Origin: Ga0077554 sp046590885
GTDB taxonomy: Bacteria; Pseudomonadota; Gammaproteobacteria; Ga0077554; Ga007554
DNA: 31,766 bases
Direction of reading: 5' to 3'
Assembly: GCA_046590885.1 (NCBI GenBank)
Contig: JBKJTS010000032.1
Location: forward strand, 1-31,766
Both the position numbers and the translations under genes were made by a program. This document shows positions 7,219 through 15,655 of this stretch, one piece after another. How positions within the stretch are numbered: the first letter of the stretch is position 1; each line of letters opens with the position of its first letter. Under the pieces are notes generated by a model. The model ran no database searches. It was not told the DNA's origin and was given only the letters and a program-made list of their open reading frames with translations.

Positions 7219-7560
7219 ATGACCAGCATAATAAAATCAATTGCGATTCCAGTTATCACTGTTCTGGTTGCTATAGCTATCATTCTTACCCTGATCGCAG
7301 CAACAACTTCAACGGCTTTAGCGGCAGGGGGTAAAGAAATAACGCTCAATCTGGGTGGAAAATTTTGTGAATTTTATCCAGAAGATATCACCGCTGCGTT
7401 GCAGAAATTGCCTGGAGTAAAATCTGTAGATGCAGTTGAACGACGCAAGTTTGTCATTGTGAAATACGAAGACGGCAAAGTGACTCCCCAACAAATGGTA
7501 ACCGCAATTGGTGGCGTCAAGGAAGAAGGCAAATGGCATTGTGAAGCAACAGTAAAATAA
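7219..7560 (+). CDS. Membrane-anchored or secreted HMA-like protein
   Basis: A 113-aa protein with a long hydrophobic N-terminus (about residues 8-36), either an uncleaved anchor or a signal peptide ending at TALAA. The rest, about residues 40-113, has the beta-alpha-beta-beta-alpha-beta length and pattern of a heavy-metal-associated domain (LPGVKSVDA, VKYEDGKVTPQQMVTAI). The usual CxxC metal loop is reduced to one cysteine, GGKFCEFYP (Cys50). A second cysteine (Cys108, KWHCEATVK) lies on the last strand and could complete a site or a disulfide. A MerP-like periplasmic metal carrier is one possibility, but the missing cysteine argues against simple Hg binding. The ATG at 7219 has AGAGG seven to eight nt upstream; an earlier ATG at 7186 lacks a usable site. 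Confidence 0.7.
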   Translation: MTSIIKSIAIPVITVLVAIAIILTLIAATTSTALAAGGKEITLNLGGKFCEFYPEDITAALQKLPGVKSVDAVERRKFVIVKYEDGKVTPQQMVTAIGGVKEEGKWHCEATVK

Positions 7561-7587
7561 ACCACTCTTTAGGTATTTTCGTTGCCA

Positions 7588-7619
7588 AACGCAGCATCTA
7601 AACTATGGGATGTGGCGTT
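7588..7619. terminator. Hairpin between two convergent genes
   Basis: AACGCAGCAT (7588-7597) and ATGTGGCGTT (7610-7619) pair with two internal mismatches. It lies between the convergent HMA-like gene and HDOD gene. No T-run, so a bidirectional terminator role is only a guess. Confidence 0.3.
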
Positions 7620-7640
7620 CCATGCATACCTGCCAAAGTA

Positions 7641-8501
7641 TTAATGTGCGATACGCATGCCGGGCAGCAGCATTAACTGCGAGTCAACGTATTTTGAACG
7701 GGCTTCCGGTAAAATCTCGGCAATAATTCCTTCTGTCAGACCCGTAATTTCCCACGCCACCGGGTCAATACTTTCAAACAATCTTTTGCGCAAACCATCT
7801 GGTTCCACTTGATTTGCAATAATGCCTGCCAGATGAACAATCGCCGTTTCGAGAGAAAAATTTTCAGCGGCGCCCGGGGTATGATGAAACTCGGTTATTT
7901 CCTGCATACTGTCTGGCAACCGCCATAAACGCATTAATTCACAACCTACTTTGCCATGGTCAAAACCAAACACTTCATGTTCGGCATGATAAGGAGACAA
8001 ACTCGCATCGCGCGCCCGAAATAATGCCACGCGCATTAATTCTGGAATTTTTATACATAATACCAATTGACCCACATCGTGTAACAATCCAGCTACAAAC
8101 AGGCGTTCCGCATGCAGAACCCGACAATGTGATGCGAGAATCTTCGCAACCGCCGCTGTTGCAACACTATGTCGCCAAAAACTGTCCATATCCATCAAGG
8201 TACTGGGCACATTTGTGAATGTACGTATCGCCGATGTTGCCAACACCAGATCGCGTAAATCACGCACGCCAATCACCGTAATAGCACGAGAGATGGTGTC
8301 AATGCGGGATACATTATTATAAAATGCGCTGTTAACGATTTTCAGCAAACGGGCCACCAAACCCGCATCCTGACCAATCATCTTGCCGATATCCAGTGCA
8401 GAATAACGTGGATTCTCAGCCATTTCATTGACGCGAACACATATTTCGGGTAGCGACACCAACGAAGAAACACCTTTTACTATATCATACGGGTTTAACA
8501 T
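7641..8501 (-). CDS. HDOD domain signalling protein
   Basis: A 286-aa protein made almost entirely of an HDOD domain, a degenerate relative of the HD phosphohydrolases found in bacterial signalling. Visible family features: an N-terminal helix pair with LPEICVRVNEM, then DIGKMIGQDAGLVARLLKIVNS, ISRAITVIG, and FVAGLLHDVGQLVL, which keeps an HD dipeptide. Such proteins regulate motility, biofilm or cyclic dinucleotide signalling, mostly without known catalysis. The ATG at 8501 has AAGGA seven nt upstream; a TTG at 8519 also fits the frame but would overlap that site. It is divergent from priA, with a 174-nt AT-rich gap. Confidence 0.85.
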   Translation of the reverse strand: MLNPYDIVKGVSSLVSLPEICVRVNEMAENPRYSALDIGKMIGQDAGLVARLLKIVNSAFYNNVSRIDTISRAITVIGVRDLRDLVLATSAIRTFTNVPSTLMDMDSFWRHSVATAAVAKILASHCRVLHAERLFVAGLLHDVGQLVLCIKIPELMRVALFRARDASLSPYHAEHEVFGFDHGKVGCELMRLWRLPDSMQEITEFHHTPGAAENFSLETAIVHLAGIIANQVEPDGLRKRLFESIDPVAWEITGLTEGIIAEILPEARSKYVDSQLMLLPGMRIAH

Positions 8502-8675
8502 TATCGTGTCCTTCTTCAATATATTATTAAAATAATCAATTACTTATAAAGTATTAACAGCGTTGGCTGATTACAATGGTGTCATTTTTCTATTATTGTC
8601 GAGCAGGTAATCAATACGAGCAAAAACCATGCCTGTCTATAACAGTATCGTCTCAGATTAGGCATTAATTACCCC

Positions 8676-10937
8676 ATGTCAGAGCCCACTTTCTTTTTGC
8701 GCGTTGCTATCCCATCGCCCCTGGATAGTAATTTTGATTACCTCGCTCCTCCCGGATGTAATCGTGCGTCGCTCGCACCGGGAATGCGTGTGCGTGTGCC
8801 TTTTGGTAAAACCAAAATCATTGGGATATTAGTGGAAGTTGTTACACACAGCGCCGTGGAAAGCGGACGCCTCAAAAACGCGCTGGAAATACTGGATGAC
8901 GAATCGCTGTTATCTGCTGAACTCTTGCAACTGGCGCATTGGGCCAGCGGCTATTATCACTATCCCTTGGGCATGGTATTTACTAGCATGTTACCCACGC
9001 TGTTGCGTAGTGGTAAAGCACCACGGATGAGCGGCCTGCCCGGCGAAATTCTGCGACGCTGGCGCCTGACTGAGCAAGGCACCACTACCTCCCTGAATAG
9101 CTTGACTCGCGCCCCGCGTCAAGCTGCCGTAATGGGCTTGCTGCACGCTCATCCTAAAGGATTAAGCAGCACGCAATTTATGGAACAGCCGGGGGACTGG
9201 CAAGGCGCATTGCGGGCGCTCATAAATAAGGGATGGGTGCAGATTGAGGAAACCGTGGACACAACAGCATACACGGGACATACACATAAGCCCGATGCGG
9301 CTTCATGCGAACAGCGGCTTATGCTCAACCCACCTCAACAGGAAGCTGTCACCGCAGCAGGTAATGCACTGGGAAATTTTCAGGCTTTTTTACTGGATGG
9401 CGTAACGGGGAGCGGCAAAACTGAAGTCTATTTACAAATCATTGAACAAACGCTCGCGCGCGGACTGCAGGCCTTGGTATTGGTGCCAGAAATTGGCCTT
9501 ACCCCACAACTCATCGAACGCTTTCAGCGGCGCTTTAATCTGCCGCTGGCGGTACTGCATTCGGGAATGTCGGATCGGGAGCGCCTATCCAGCTGGATGA
9601 TGGCGCGCAGCGGTCAGACGCCTATCATCATCGGCACACGTTCAGCAGTGTTCACATCTATGCAATGTCTGGGCGTGATCATTATTGATGAAGAGCACGA
9701 TACGTCATTCAAACAGCAAGACGGGTTTCGCTATTCCGCACGCGACGTGGCGGTGATGCGTGCGCATCAGGCCAATGTGCCGGTGATACTGGGTTCGGCG
9801 ACACCTTCTCTGGAAAGCCTGCATAATGTAAACAGTGGCCGTTATCATTCATTGAAACTTCCTGAACGCGCCGGCACTGCCATGGGCCCTTCGATTGAGA
9901 CACTGGATGTACGTCACCAGCCCATGGATGATAATCTCTCGCAACCTTTGCTAACGCTTATAGCGCGGCATCTGGCACAGAACAATCAAGTGCTACTATT
10001 TCTCAATCGACGTGGCTATGCACCAACGTTACTGTGCCATGACTGCGGGTGGGTGGCTGAATGCCGACGTTGCGATGCACACTTGACACTACACCAGGGC
10101 CTATATGAGAGGGGGCGCCTTTTACAGTGCCATCACTGTGGTACACAGCGTTTGCTCGACAAGCATTGCCCCGCCTGCAAGAGCACTGATCTGCGTGGGT
10201 TGGGGTATGGCACCGAACGTATTGAACACGCGCTTAAAAACAGATTTCCTGAGACACTCATTACGCGCATCGACCGCGACAGCACGCGCCTAAAAGGTGC
10301 GTTGAAAACCTTGCTGGAAGGTGTGCATAGCGGCGCAAGTCAGATTTTGCTCGGCACACAAATGCTCGCTAAAGGACATCATTTTCCTGATGTCACTCTG
10401 GTCGGCATTCTTGACACTGACCAGGGTCTATTCAGCGCTGACTTCCGTGCCAGTGAACGCATGGCCCAACTCATATTGCAAGTGGCCGGGCGCGCGGGAC
10501 GTGCAGAAAAACCCGGACAAGTGGTGCTGCAAACCCACCACCCTGACCATCCGTTGTTACAACTTTTATTGACACAGGGATATCACCGCTTTGTAGAGGC
10601 AGCGCTGGCAGAACGTCGCGAGGTGGGACTGCCTCCTTACAGCACTCTGGCGCTGTTGCGCGCCGAGGCCAGCCACCGTGATCACCCGCAACAATTTCTC
10701 AACCAGGCACGCGATAGTGCCCAGGCGCTCAATGTGGCCGGTGTGGAATTATTGGGGCCGGTGCCGGCACCGATGGAAAAGCGCGCCGGGCATTATCGGG
10801 CGCATTTACTTATACAGGCTACGCGCCGCAGCGATTTACATCAACTACTCAATGCATGGCTACCCAGCCTGAAAAAAATACCTGGGCAACGCAAGGTACG
10901 GTGGGCGCTGGATGTAGATCCCACGGAAATGGTATAG
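8676..10937 (+). CDS. priA: Primosomal protein N' (PriA helicase)
   Basis: Replication-restart helicase that recognises stalled forks and D-loops and loads DnaB through PriB/DnaT or PriC. Domains in order: 3'-DNA-end binding and winged-helix parts (about 1-220), helicase lobe 1 with Walker A GVTGSGKT (about 241-248) and DEEH (about 336-339), a zinc-binding insertion with eight cysteines between about 452 and 502 (CHDC, CRRC, CHHC, CPAC), then lobe 2 and a C-terminal domain. The 753-aa length is slightly more than E. coli PriA (732). The ATG at 8676 starts the conserved FFLRVAIPSPLDSNFDYLAP segment, but no Shine-Dalgarno is evident. It is convergent with the cytochrome gene, only 12 nt apart. 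Confidence 0.96.
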   Translation: MSEPTFFLRVAIPSPLDSNFDYLAPPGCNRASLAPGMRVRVPFGKTKIIGILVEVVTHSAVESGRLKNALEILDDESLLSAELLQLAHWASGYYHYPLGMVFTSMLPTLLRSGKAPRMSGLPGEILRRWRLTEQGTTTSLNSLTRAPRQAAVMGLLHAHPKGLSSTQFMEQPGDWQGALRALINKGWVQIEETVDTTAYTGHTHKPDAASCEQRLMLNPPQQEAVTAAGNALGNFQAFLLDGVTGSGKTEVYLQIIEQTLARGLQALVLVPEIGLTPQLIERFQRRFNLPLAVLHSGMSDRERLSSWMMARSGQTPIIIGTRSAVFTSMQCLGVIIIDEEHDTSFKQQDGFRYSARDVAVMRAHQANVPVILGSATPSLESLHNVNSGRYHSLKLPERAGTAMGPSIETLDVRHQPMDDNLSQPLLTLIARHLAQNNQVLLFLNRRGYAPTLLCHDCGWVAECRRCDAHLTLHQGLYERGRLLQCHHCGTQRLLDKHCPACKSTDLRGLGYGTERIEHALKNRFPETLITRIDRDSTRLKGALKTLLEGVHSGASQILLGTQMLAKGHHFPDVTLVGILDTDQGLFSADFRASERMAQLILQVAGRAGRAEKPGQVVLQTHHPDHPLLQLLLTQGYHRFVEAALAERREVGLPPYSTLALLRAEASHRDHPQQFLNQARDSAQALNVAGVELLGPVPAPMEKRAGHYRAHLLIQATRRSDLHQLLNAWLPSLKKIPGQRKVRWALDVDPTEMV

Positions 10938-10949
10938 AGCTTTTTTAGT

Positions 10950-11432
10950 TTATTCCATATTTAAAACCGGACTCGATGACTGCTTCGGGATCGGCAAACC
11001 AATGAAACCATGCCCATTTTTACTGTGGCACGCCATACATTCATTGCGCAGATTTTCGAACATTACCAAAAACTTACTCCAGTCACGTAATTTCACTATC
11101 TGAAATACATGCGGATAACTTTTTTTTAAAAATTCATTTGCCGTTTCAGCCAATTCAGGACGGGTTATTTTCAGTTTATCAATCAGCTCTTCCATTTCTT
11201 CGGCCTGGTAATTCGCAAACTCCCACTGGCCGAGCTTGGCGGCCCAATAAAGATTTTTGTAACGCTCACCCATTTCGATCATGATATTGCCAGTGGCAGG
11301 CATCACCTCAATCAGTTTCTCCACCTTTTTCACAGTGGACACGTTCTTGCGCCAATCCTGTGCAGTAGCGGCTGCAGGGATCCCCGTGGCTACACACAAT
11401 AACACCGCATAGCAGCAGTATTTGAGCATCAT
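10950..11432 (-). CDS. Periplasmic monohaem c-type cytochrome
   Basis: A 160-aa exported protein: Sec signal peptide to about residue 24 (AAATAQ), a mainly helical middle, and one haem c attachment motif CMACH at 132-136 near the C-terminus. A C-terminal CxxCH after several amphipathic helices is the layout of the cytochrome c'/c556 four-helix group, but I cannot assign it firmly. The gene lies directly downstream of the TonB-dependent receptor on the same strand, but a strong terminator (11467-11493) separates them, so readthrough would be limited. The ATG at 11432 (followed by a second ATG) has AGGAGAGGG just upstream. A role in periplasmic electron transfer, perhaps iron reduction for uptake, is inference from position. 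Confidence 0.75.
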   Translation of the reverse strand: MMLKYCCYAVLLCVATGIPAAATAQDWRKNVSTVKKVEKLIEVMPATGNIMIEMGERYKNLYWAAKLGQWEFANYQAEEMEELIDKLKITRPELAETANEFLKKSYPHVFQIVKLRDWSKFLVMFENLRNECMACHSKNGHGFIGLPIPKQSSSPVLNME

Positions 11433-11466
11433 AACCCTCTCCTTGCTTCAACCTGAAAAATATAAT

Positions 11467-11493
11467 AAAAAAAGGGGCGCGCAACGGCGCCCC
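11467..11493 (-). terminator. Rho-independent terminator of the TonB receptor gene
   Basis: On the minus strand, GGGGCGC pairs with GCGCCCC (7 bp, 6-nt loop) and is followed by seven T. It lies about 55 nt after the receptor stop codon. Confidence 0.9.
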
Positions 11494-11546
11494 AAGGGGG
11501 AGGGATATACAACCGAATATCTTCATTTGTAATAAAGCAGACAGTC

Positions 11547-13679
11547 TTAAAATGAATATTTAACCCCTGCCTGCACTAACCGCGGGCTGCCTGGCAAAAT
11601 ACCGCGCGAACGATCCACCATGTAATCCTTATCAGTCAGATTCTTCACCGTCAAGAATACCGTGCTATTGATTGGCTTCACATGATAATTCAACGCCGCG
11701 TTCCAGAGCGTGTAGCCAGAAATCAAGCCACGCTGTCCGTTGGCTGTGGGCGTAACGGTGTTTAGGTCGTCACTGAACTGCTCGCCCACATAGACTGCCT
11801 CCAGGCGTGCATCGAATCCTGTGGGGTGGTTATAGCCCAGCGTCGCGGTCAGCAGGTTTTCGGGAGCATACGGCAGACGATTACCTGTCACGCTCGTGGT
11901 AGAAAATCCACTCACACCACTTCGGCGTGTACCTGTATATTTAGCTGTGGGTAAGTATGTGTAGGCCGCCTGCAGAAATACGTTATGTGACATGCTCATC
12001 AGCTCACTTCCATTGACACGAAACGCGAGTTCCGCGCCCTGATGCAGTGTTTCACCGCCATTTGTAAGGCTGGCACCCGTGCCACCCGCAACACTGGCCG
12101 GAACCACCTGATTATCAAAATCCAACCGGAACACTGTCGCGTCCACATTGATGCCCGCATAAGGCTTGCTGCGTACACCCAGCTCAAAGTTCACACTTTT
12201 TTCTGCGTCGATGTCCACGGTCGCTCCCGTGGTATTGTTGATGATGTCTTCAGTGCGGGGTGGGGCAAAACCGCGATGCACACCGGCAAAAACTGTGAGG
12301 TTCCTGGACGGGTTATAGGTGGCTCCGATACCGGGAATCACCTCGGTGAGATCAGTTTTGCCGCTCACGCCCGCACCACTTTTGGCAAGCTTATTGGTGC
12401 GTTCAAACTTGATGGATTCCACACGCACACCCGGCGTCAATGTCCAATTGTCAAAAAGAAAGCGGTTTTGCACAAAAAGTGCGTAAGCCTGGTTCTTGCG
12501 AATGTTGTCTTCTACCACTGTGCCAGTGCGCGCCGTGGGTGTGGTGCCGTTCCTCTGGATACGATCCTGTGTCTCATAATGGGCACGAACCCCCATGTCA
12601 GCCTCACTTTTTACCCCCAATAAAGCGTGGTTGACGCGCAGGCGCGGTTCCACGCCCCAGGTATAATACTCTCGCAACCGGCCCTCGTTGCCGCAGGTGG
12701 TATTTAGATTTGCCATACCGCCGCAGGCCGGATCGCTGCTATCGTTTGGCCGTTGACTGGAGTTGCTCGACTGCCGCCACCAGTCACGCTGAAAAATTGA
12801 ACCGTAGAAATTTGTGGCCAACACCGCATCTTCACTGAACACAAACTCATGAGTGGCGGAAACACCATAGCGATCGGCGTACATGAAGTCATTTTTAAAA
12901 GCATTCTGCCGGGGATTCGCCGCATATTCTGCCTCGGTCAGACCGGAATAGGTGACATTCGATTCTTCACCGAAATAGTTGGCGCGCAGCGTCAGCGCCT
13001 GCTGGGCACTCAGAGCCAATACTGCCTTGATATTGAGATCGTCGACCTGCGCATGGGTGTTATCACGCGCACCATCGCCCTGCTTGCGCACATAGTCAAA
13101 CAACAGACCCTTGTTTCCCCAGGTGCCACCATAATTAAAGCGGCCATTAAAGTAATCCCGATTCCCCCCAATCAGGGTAATGGCGCCACCTGGGTGGGCA
13201 GGCGGCACCGGAGTTATGTAATTAATCACGCCACCGATAGTCTGCGGGCCATACACGATCTGCCCTGAGCCCTTGAGCACTTCTATGCGTTCGAAACGAT
13301 CCACCGGCGGGTGATAATAAGTTTCATTTGCCCCATAAGGAGCATATGCCAGGGGAATGCCGTCTTCCAGCAATAACACTTTGGCAGAACGCGTGGGATT
13401 CAGGCCGCGAATGCCAATGTTGGGCCGCAGGCCAAACCCTTCCTCGTCGCGTGTTATAACGCCCGGCACTTTGCGCAGAGCCTCATTGGTAGTGAAAACC
13501 CGGCTGTTTTCCAGCGTCTTAGTATCAATAATATCAGCCGAACCCGGAATGCGTTCCAGCGCTTCTGGCGTGCCGATAATCTCAACCGTGCGCACCTCTT
13601 GGGCGATGACAACTGTGGTGGGGCAAGCCAAGGCCATTAATACTGCGACTCTTAAAAGGTGAGCGTGTTGTTGTGACAT
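11547..13679 (-). CDS. TonB-dependent outer-membrane receptor, FecA-like
   Basis: Outer-membrane gated channel for a ferric chelate, driven by TonB-ExbB-ExbD. Signal peptide about 1-26, plug domain about 40-155 and a 22-strand-type beta barrel to the C-terminal aromatic residue (VQAGVKYSF). The plug has the segments GFGLRPNIGIRGLNPTRS, LLLEDGIPLAYAPYG, and ERIEVLKGSGQIVYGPQTIG, closest to the FecA/ferric dicitrate-type receptors. It lacks the extra N-terminal signalling domain of FecA, so no surface-signalling sigma factor is implied. The ligand cannot be told from sequence alone. The ATG at 13679 follows AGGGGAA. The gene is preceded by a Fur-box-like array and sits 103 nt after tonB on the same strand. 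Confidence 0.9.
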   Translation of the reverse strand: MSQQHAHLLRVAVLMALACPTTVVIAQEVRTVEIIGTPEALERIPGSADIIDTKTLENSRVFTTNEALRKVPGVITRDEEGFGLRPNIGIRGLNPTRSAKVLLLEDGIPLAYAPYGANETYYHPPVDRFERIEVLKGSGQIVYGPQTIGGVINYITPVPPAHPGGAITLIGGNRDYFNGRFNYGGTWGNKGLLFDYVRKQGDGARDNTHAQVDDLNIKAVLALSAQQALTLRANYFGEESNVTYSGLTEAEYAANPRQNAFKNDFMYADRYGVSATHEFVFSEDAVLATNFYGSIFQRDWWRQSSNSSQRPNDSSDPACGGMANLNTTCGNEGRLREYYTWGVEPRLRVNHALLGVKSEADMGVRAHYETQDRIQRNGTTPTARTGTVVEDNIRKNQAYALFVQNRFLFDNWTLTPGVRVESIKFERTNKLAKSGAGVSGKTDLTEVIPGIGATYNPSRNLTVFAGVHRGFAPPRTEDIINNTTGATVDIDAEKSVNFELGVRSKPYAGINVDATVFRLDFDNQVVPASVAGGTGASLTNGGETLHQGAELAFRVNGSELMSMSHNVFLQAAYTYLPTAKYTGTRRSGVSGFSTTSVTGNRLPYAPENLLTATLGYNHPTGFDARLEAVYVGEQFSDDLNTVTPTANGQRGLISGYTLWNAALNYHVKPINSTVFLTVKNLTDKDYMVDRSRGILPGSPRLVQAGVKYSF

Positions 13680-13705
13680 ACTTTTATTCCCCTATCTTAA
13701 TGTAA

Positions 13706-13737
13706 ATAATAATGATAATGTAAATGATAACTATTAC
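13706..13737. promoter_or_regulatory. Fur-box-like array before the TonB receptor
   Basis: Several overlapping Fur hexamers (AATAAT, GATAAT, then GATAAC) lie in AATAATGATAATG and AAATGATAACTATTA. It is 27-58 nt before the receptor ATG. Iron-dependent repression is the expected effect. Confidence 0.65.
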
Positions 13738-13782
13738 TAAATAAACTCCATAAAAACACTCAGAGATTTATACTCTCCCCCA

Positions 13783-14622
13783 TCATTGCAAGCGATACGC
13801 CATAGGAAGTGTAAATGTAGCTTGGTGTTGAAAGGCTAAGTTTGGTTCGGTTTTCAACAATGTAGCGGCACGCAATACTTGAAGGGCATCCTGATCGAGT
13901 ACTTCATGCCCCGAGCTCTCCTGAATTTCGGCGTGCAGCAGGCGCCCATCGCCTCCAAGAACCACACGTATAAGCACCTTGCCCTCCCAGCCGTTACGCC
14001 GGGCGAGATACGGATAGCGTTTCAACGCTTCCATGCGGCGCCACAGCAGATCACTAAGCTCGCCTGTGTTGACAGTGCGCACTGCAGGGTTCAGCGGCGC
14101 ACTCGCCACCACCGGCCCCGCAATAGTTGCGGGCGCCAACACTTCTTCCGCAGCGGGGGCGCTGGCAATCACGGCGTCAGGCACCTCGTGCTTAACAGCA
14201 GCAGAGGCCACTACGGGTTCACTGGTCACTGTACTGGCTTGGGGCGTCGGCAATGGCGCCGCTTCTGACACGAGGCTCGATACAGCGGCGGCGGATTCAG
14301 CAGGTGCCGCTATCGGGCTGGTGCGCGGCGTCTGCACAGGCTGCGCCGGGGATAATTTTGCTGCCGAAGCCGGGGGTGTAGGCCGTGCGGATGCAGAAAC
14401 CAGCGCCACATCCCAGCGAAAGGGCGCTTCAATAACAGGGGGTGGCGAAGGTAAGGCGAAGACGGTGATCAACCAGACCACCACGCCACCCAGCAGGCCA
14501 TGCAGGGCCAGCGATGTCGCCCAGCTCCCCGCGTGCCTGTGCGGCAACTCCTGCACATCAATGTGTGCACGGCGCTCGTGCGTTCCTGCATATCGCCAGC
14601 CATCCAGCAGCACCGTACTCAT
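13783..14622 (-). CDS. tonB: TonB energy transducer
   Basis: Couples the inner-membrane proton motive force to outer-membrane receptors. A 279-aa protein: cytoplasmic N-terminus of about 33 aa, one membrane helix about 34-57, a long Ala/Pro-rich periplasmic spacer (about 58-190) and a C-terminal TonB domain (about 195-279) with RYPYLARRNGWEGKVLIRVV. The long cytoplasmic N-terminus is more than in E. coli TonB. It is translated from an ATG overlapping the exbD stop by four bases (ATGA at 14619-14622). The three genes exbB, exbD and tonB thus form a tight operon on the minus strand. Confidence 0.93.
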   Translation of the reverse strand: MSTVLLDGWRYAGTHERRAHIDVQELPHRHAGSWATSLALHGLLGGVVVWLITVFALPSPPPVIEAPFRWDVALVSASARPTPPASAAKLSPAQPVQTPRTSPIAAPAESAAAVSSLVSEAAPLPTPQASTVTSEPVVASAAVKHEVPDAVIASAPAAEEVLAPATIAGPVVASAPLNPAVRTVNTGELSDLLWRRMEALKRYPYLARRNGWEGKVLIRVVLGGDGRLLHAEIQESSGHEVLDQDALQVLRAATLLKTEPNLAFQHQATFTLPMAYRLQ

Positions 14623-14993
14623 ACGCGCTCCACTTCCAGGCTTACCTGTGTAAATCCCAACCCCTTCACGGCATCCATCAACTGCACAAAACGCTCCAGT
14701 ACGGTCGCACGGTCTGCTCGCACCACTACCGGCGTCTGTCTGGCATAAGCACCTAGCGCAGCAGGCAACGCGTCCACGGCAACCGTCTGTTGATTTACAT
14801 ACACACTGCCGTCAGGCTTTAAGGTGATCACCAATGGCTTCTCAATAGTCTCTGCAGCGTGTTTGGCCTTGGCCAGGTCAATAGGAATCTGGCCCGTGGA
14901 AATAAAGGTGGCTGTAGTCAGCACAATCACCAGCAGCACCAGCATCACATCAACCAGTGGGATAACATTGATCTGATCAATTTCACGCTCCAC
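14619..14993 (-). CDS. exbD: Biopolymer transport protein ExbD
   Basis: Proton-channel partner of ExbB; the single membrane helix carries the conserved Asp (residue 15, in NVIPLVDVMLVLL), which is the proton-translocating residue of the family. 124 aa, with a periplasmic C-terminal domain. The start is GTG at 14993, supported by AGGAG six nt before it, inside the end of exbB, which it overlaps by 11 nt. The short N-terminus before the helix (about 9 aa) is less than in E. coli. Confidence 0.93.
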   Translation of the reverse strand: MEREIDQINVIPLVDVMLVLLVIVLTTATFISTGQIPIDLAKAKHAAETIEKPLVITLKPDGSVYVNQQTVAVDALPAALGAYARQTPVVVRADRATVLERFVQLMDAVKGLGFTQVSLEVERV

Positions 14994-15456
14994 GCTCGAC
15001 TCCTGGTATGGAGGAAGCAGAGCTGCGCCGGGAGTCGCCCCCGAGCACCTCGTAACGGGTAATCAGCTCTTTCACCTGACGACGCAGAACATTATTCATG
15101 GCCACACAAGGGATGGCCACAATTAGCCCCATGGCGGTAGCCTTGAGAGCCAGACTCAGCCCTACCATAATGGACCGCACGTCCATGGTGCCTTGGGCAC
15201 CCAAAGTATGAAATGTCACCATGATGCCGAACACCGTGCCTAGCAATCCAATATAAGGCGCATTGGCGGCAATCGTGCCAATGATGGTAAGCCGGCGCGT
15301 CAACTCGGTTTCCAGGGCTAGGGCGCTAGGGAAGGGAGTAACATCAATACGCCGGTACAAAGACCAGCGCTCTACCGCCACCGCTACCGCCCATATACTG
15401 AGCAACAGCAAAAAACCTATGACGCCGTAATCAACCACATCAGTCAATATAGACAT
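14983..15456 (-). CDS. exbB: Biopolymer transport protein ExbB
   Basis: MotA/TolQ/ExbB-family proton channel that forms the energy-harvesting complex with ExbD and TonB in the inner membrane. 157 aa, with helices near residues 10-30, 75-95 and 105-125, and the conserved ANAPYIGLLGTVFGIM and MGLIVAIPCVAMNN stretches. It is shorter than E. coli ExbB (244 aa) and lacks its N-terminal extension. The ATG at 15456 has AGGA seven nt upstream; a TTG further upstream (15474) is less likely. First gene of exbB-exbD-tonB, with a Fur box in the promoter. Confidence 0.92.
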   Translation of the reverse strand: MSILTDVVDYGVIGFLLLLSIWAVAVAVERWSLYRRIDVTPFPSALALETELTRRLTIIGTIAANAPYIGLLGTVFGIMVTFHTLGAQGTMDVRSIMVGLSLALKATAMGLIVAIPCVAMNNVLRRQVKELITRYEVLGGDSRRSSASSIPGVERGA

Positions 15457-15481
15457 AAAATTCCTACCCAACAACTAGTAA

Positions 15482-15496
15482 TGAGAATTATTATCA
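15482..15496. promoter_or_regulatory. Fur box before exbB
   Basis: TGAGAATTATTATCA matches the 15-bp 7-1-7 Fur consensus TGATAATnATTATCA with one mismatch. It overlaps the -10 region of a minus-strand promoter whose -35 is TTGACA (15515-15510) with AATAAT after 17 nt. This is the strongest Fur site in the window. Confidence 0.85.
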
Positions 15497-15593
15497 TTTG
15501 TGGTGTGCTTGTCAAGCTTTACTACTGAAAATGACTTTATTTGAACTAAAAAATTGGTATGTATTCCTCAACCACTCGAATCTTAGAAAAGTA

Positions 15594-15623
15594 TTGACAA
15601 TCATTCTCATTTAGGTTTATAAA
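15594..15623 (+). promoter_or_regulatory. bfd promoter with overlapping Fur box
   Basis: TTGACA (15594-15599) and TATAAA (15618-15623), 18-nt spacer. The Fur-like 15-mer TGACAATCATTCTCA (15595-15609) matches the 7-1-7 consensus at all but two positions and overlaps the -35. Iron repression of bfd is expected, in line with known control of bfd in other Gammaproteobacteria. Confidence 0.8.
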
Positions 15624-15655
15624 TGAGGTGTAGATTAACAAACAAGGTGATTGAT

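Noticed and set aside
12042..12623. 193-codon plus-strand frame opposite the TonB receptor
   Set aside because: Shadow of the receptor gene; no ribosome-binding site and composition unlike a real protein.
14033..14653. 206-codon plus-strand frame opposite tonB
   Set aside because: Antisense to the Ala/Pro-rich spacer of TonB; the low-complexity Ala/Thr/Gly composition is the expected shadow.
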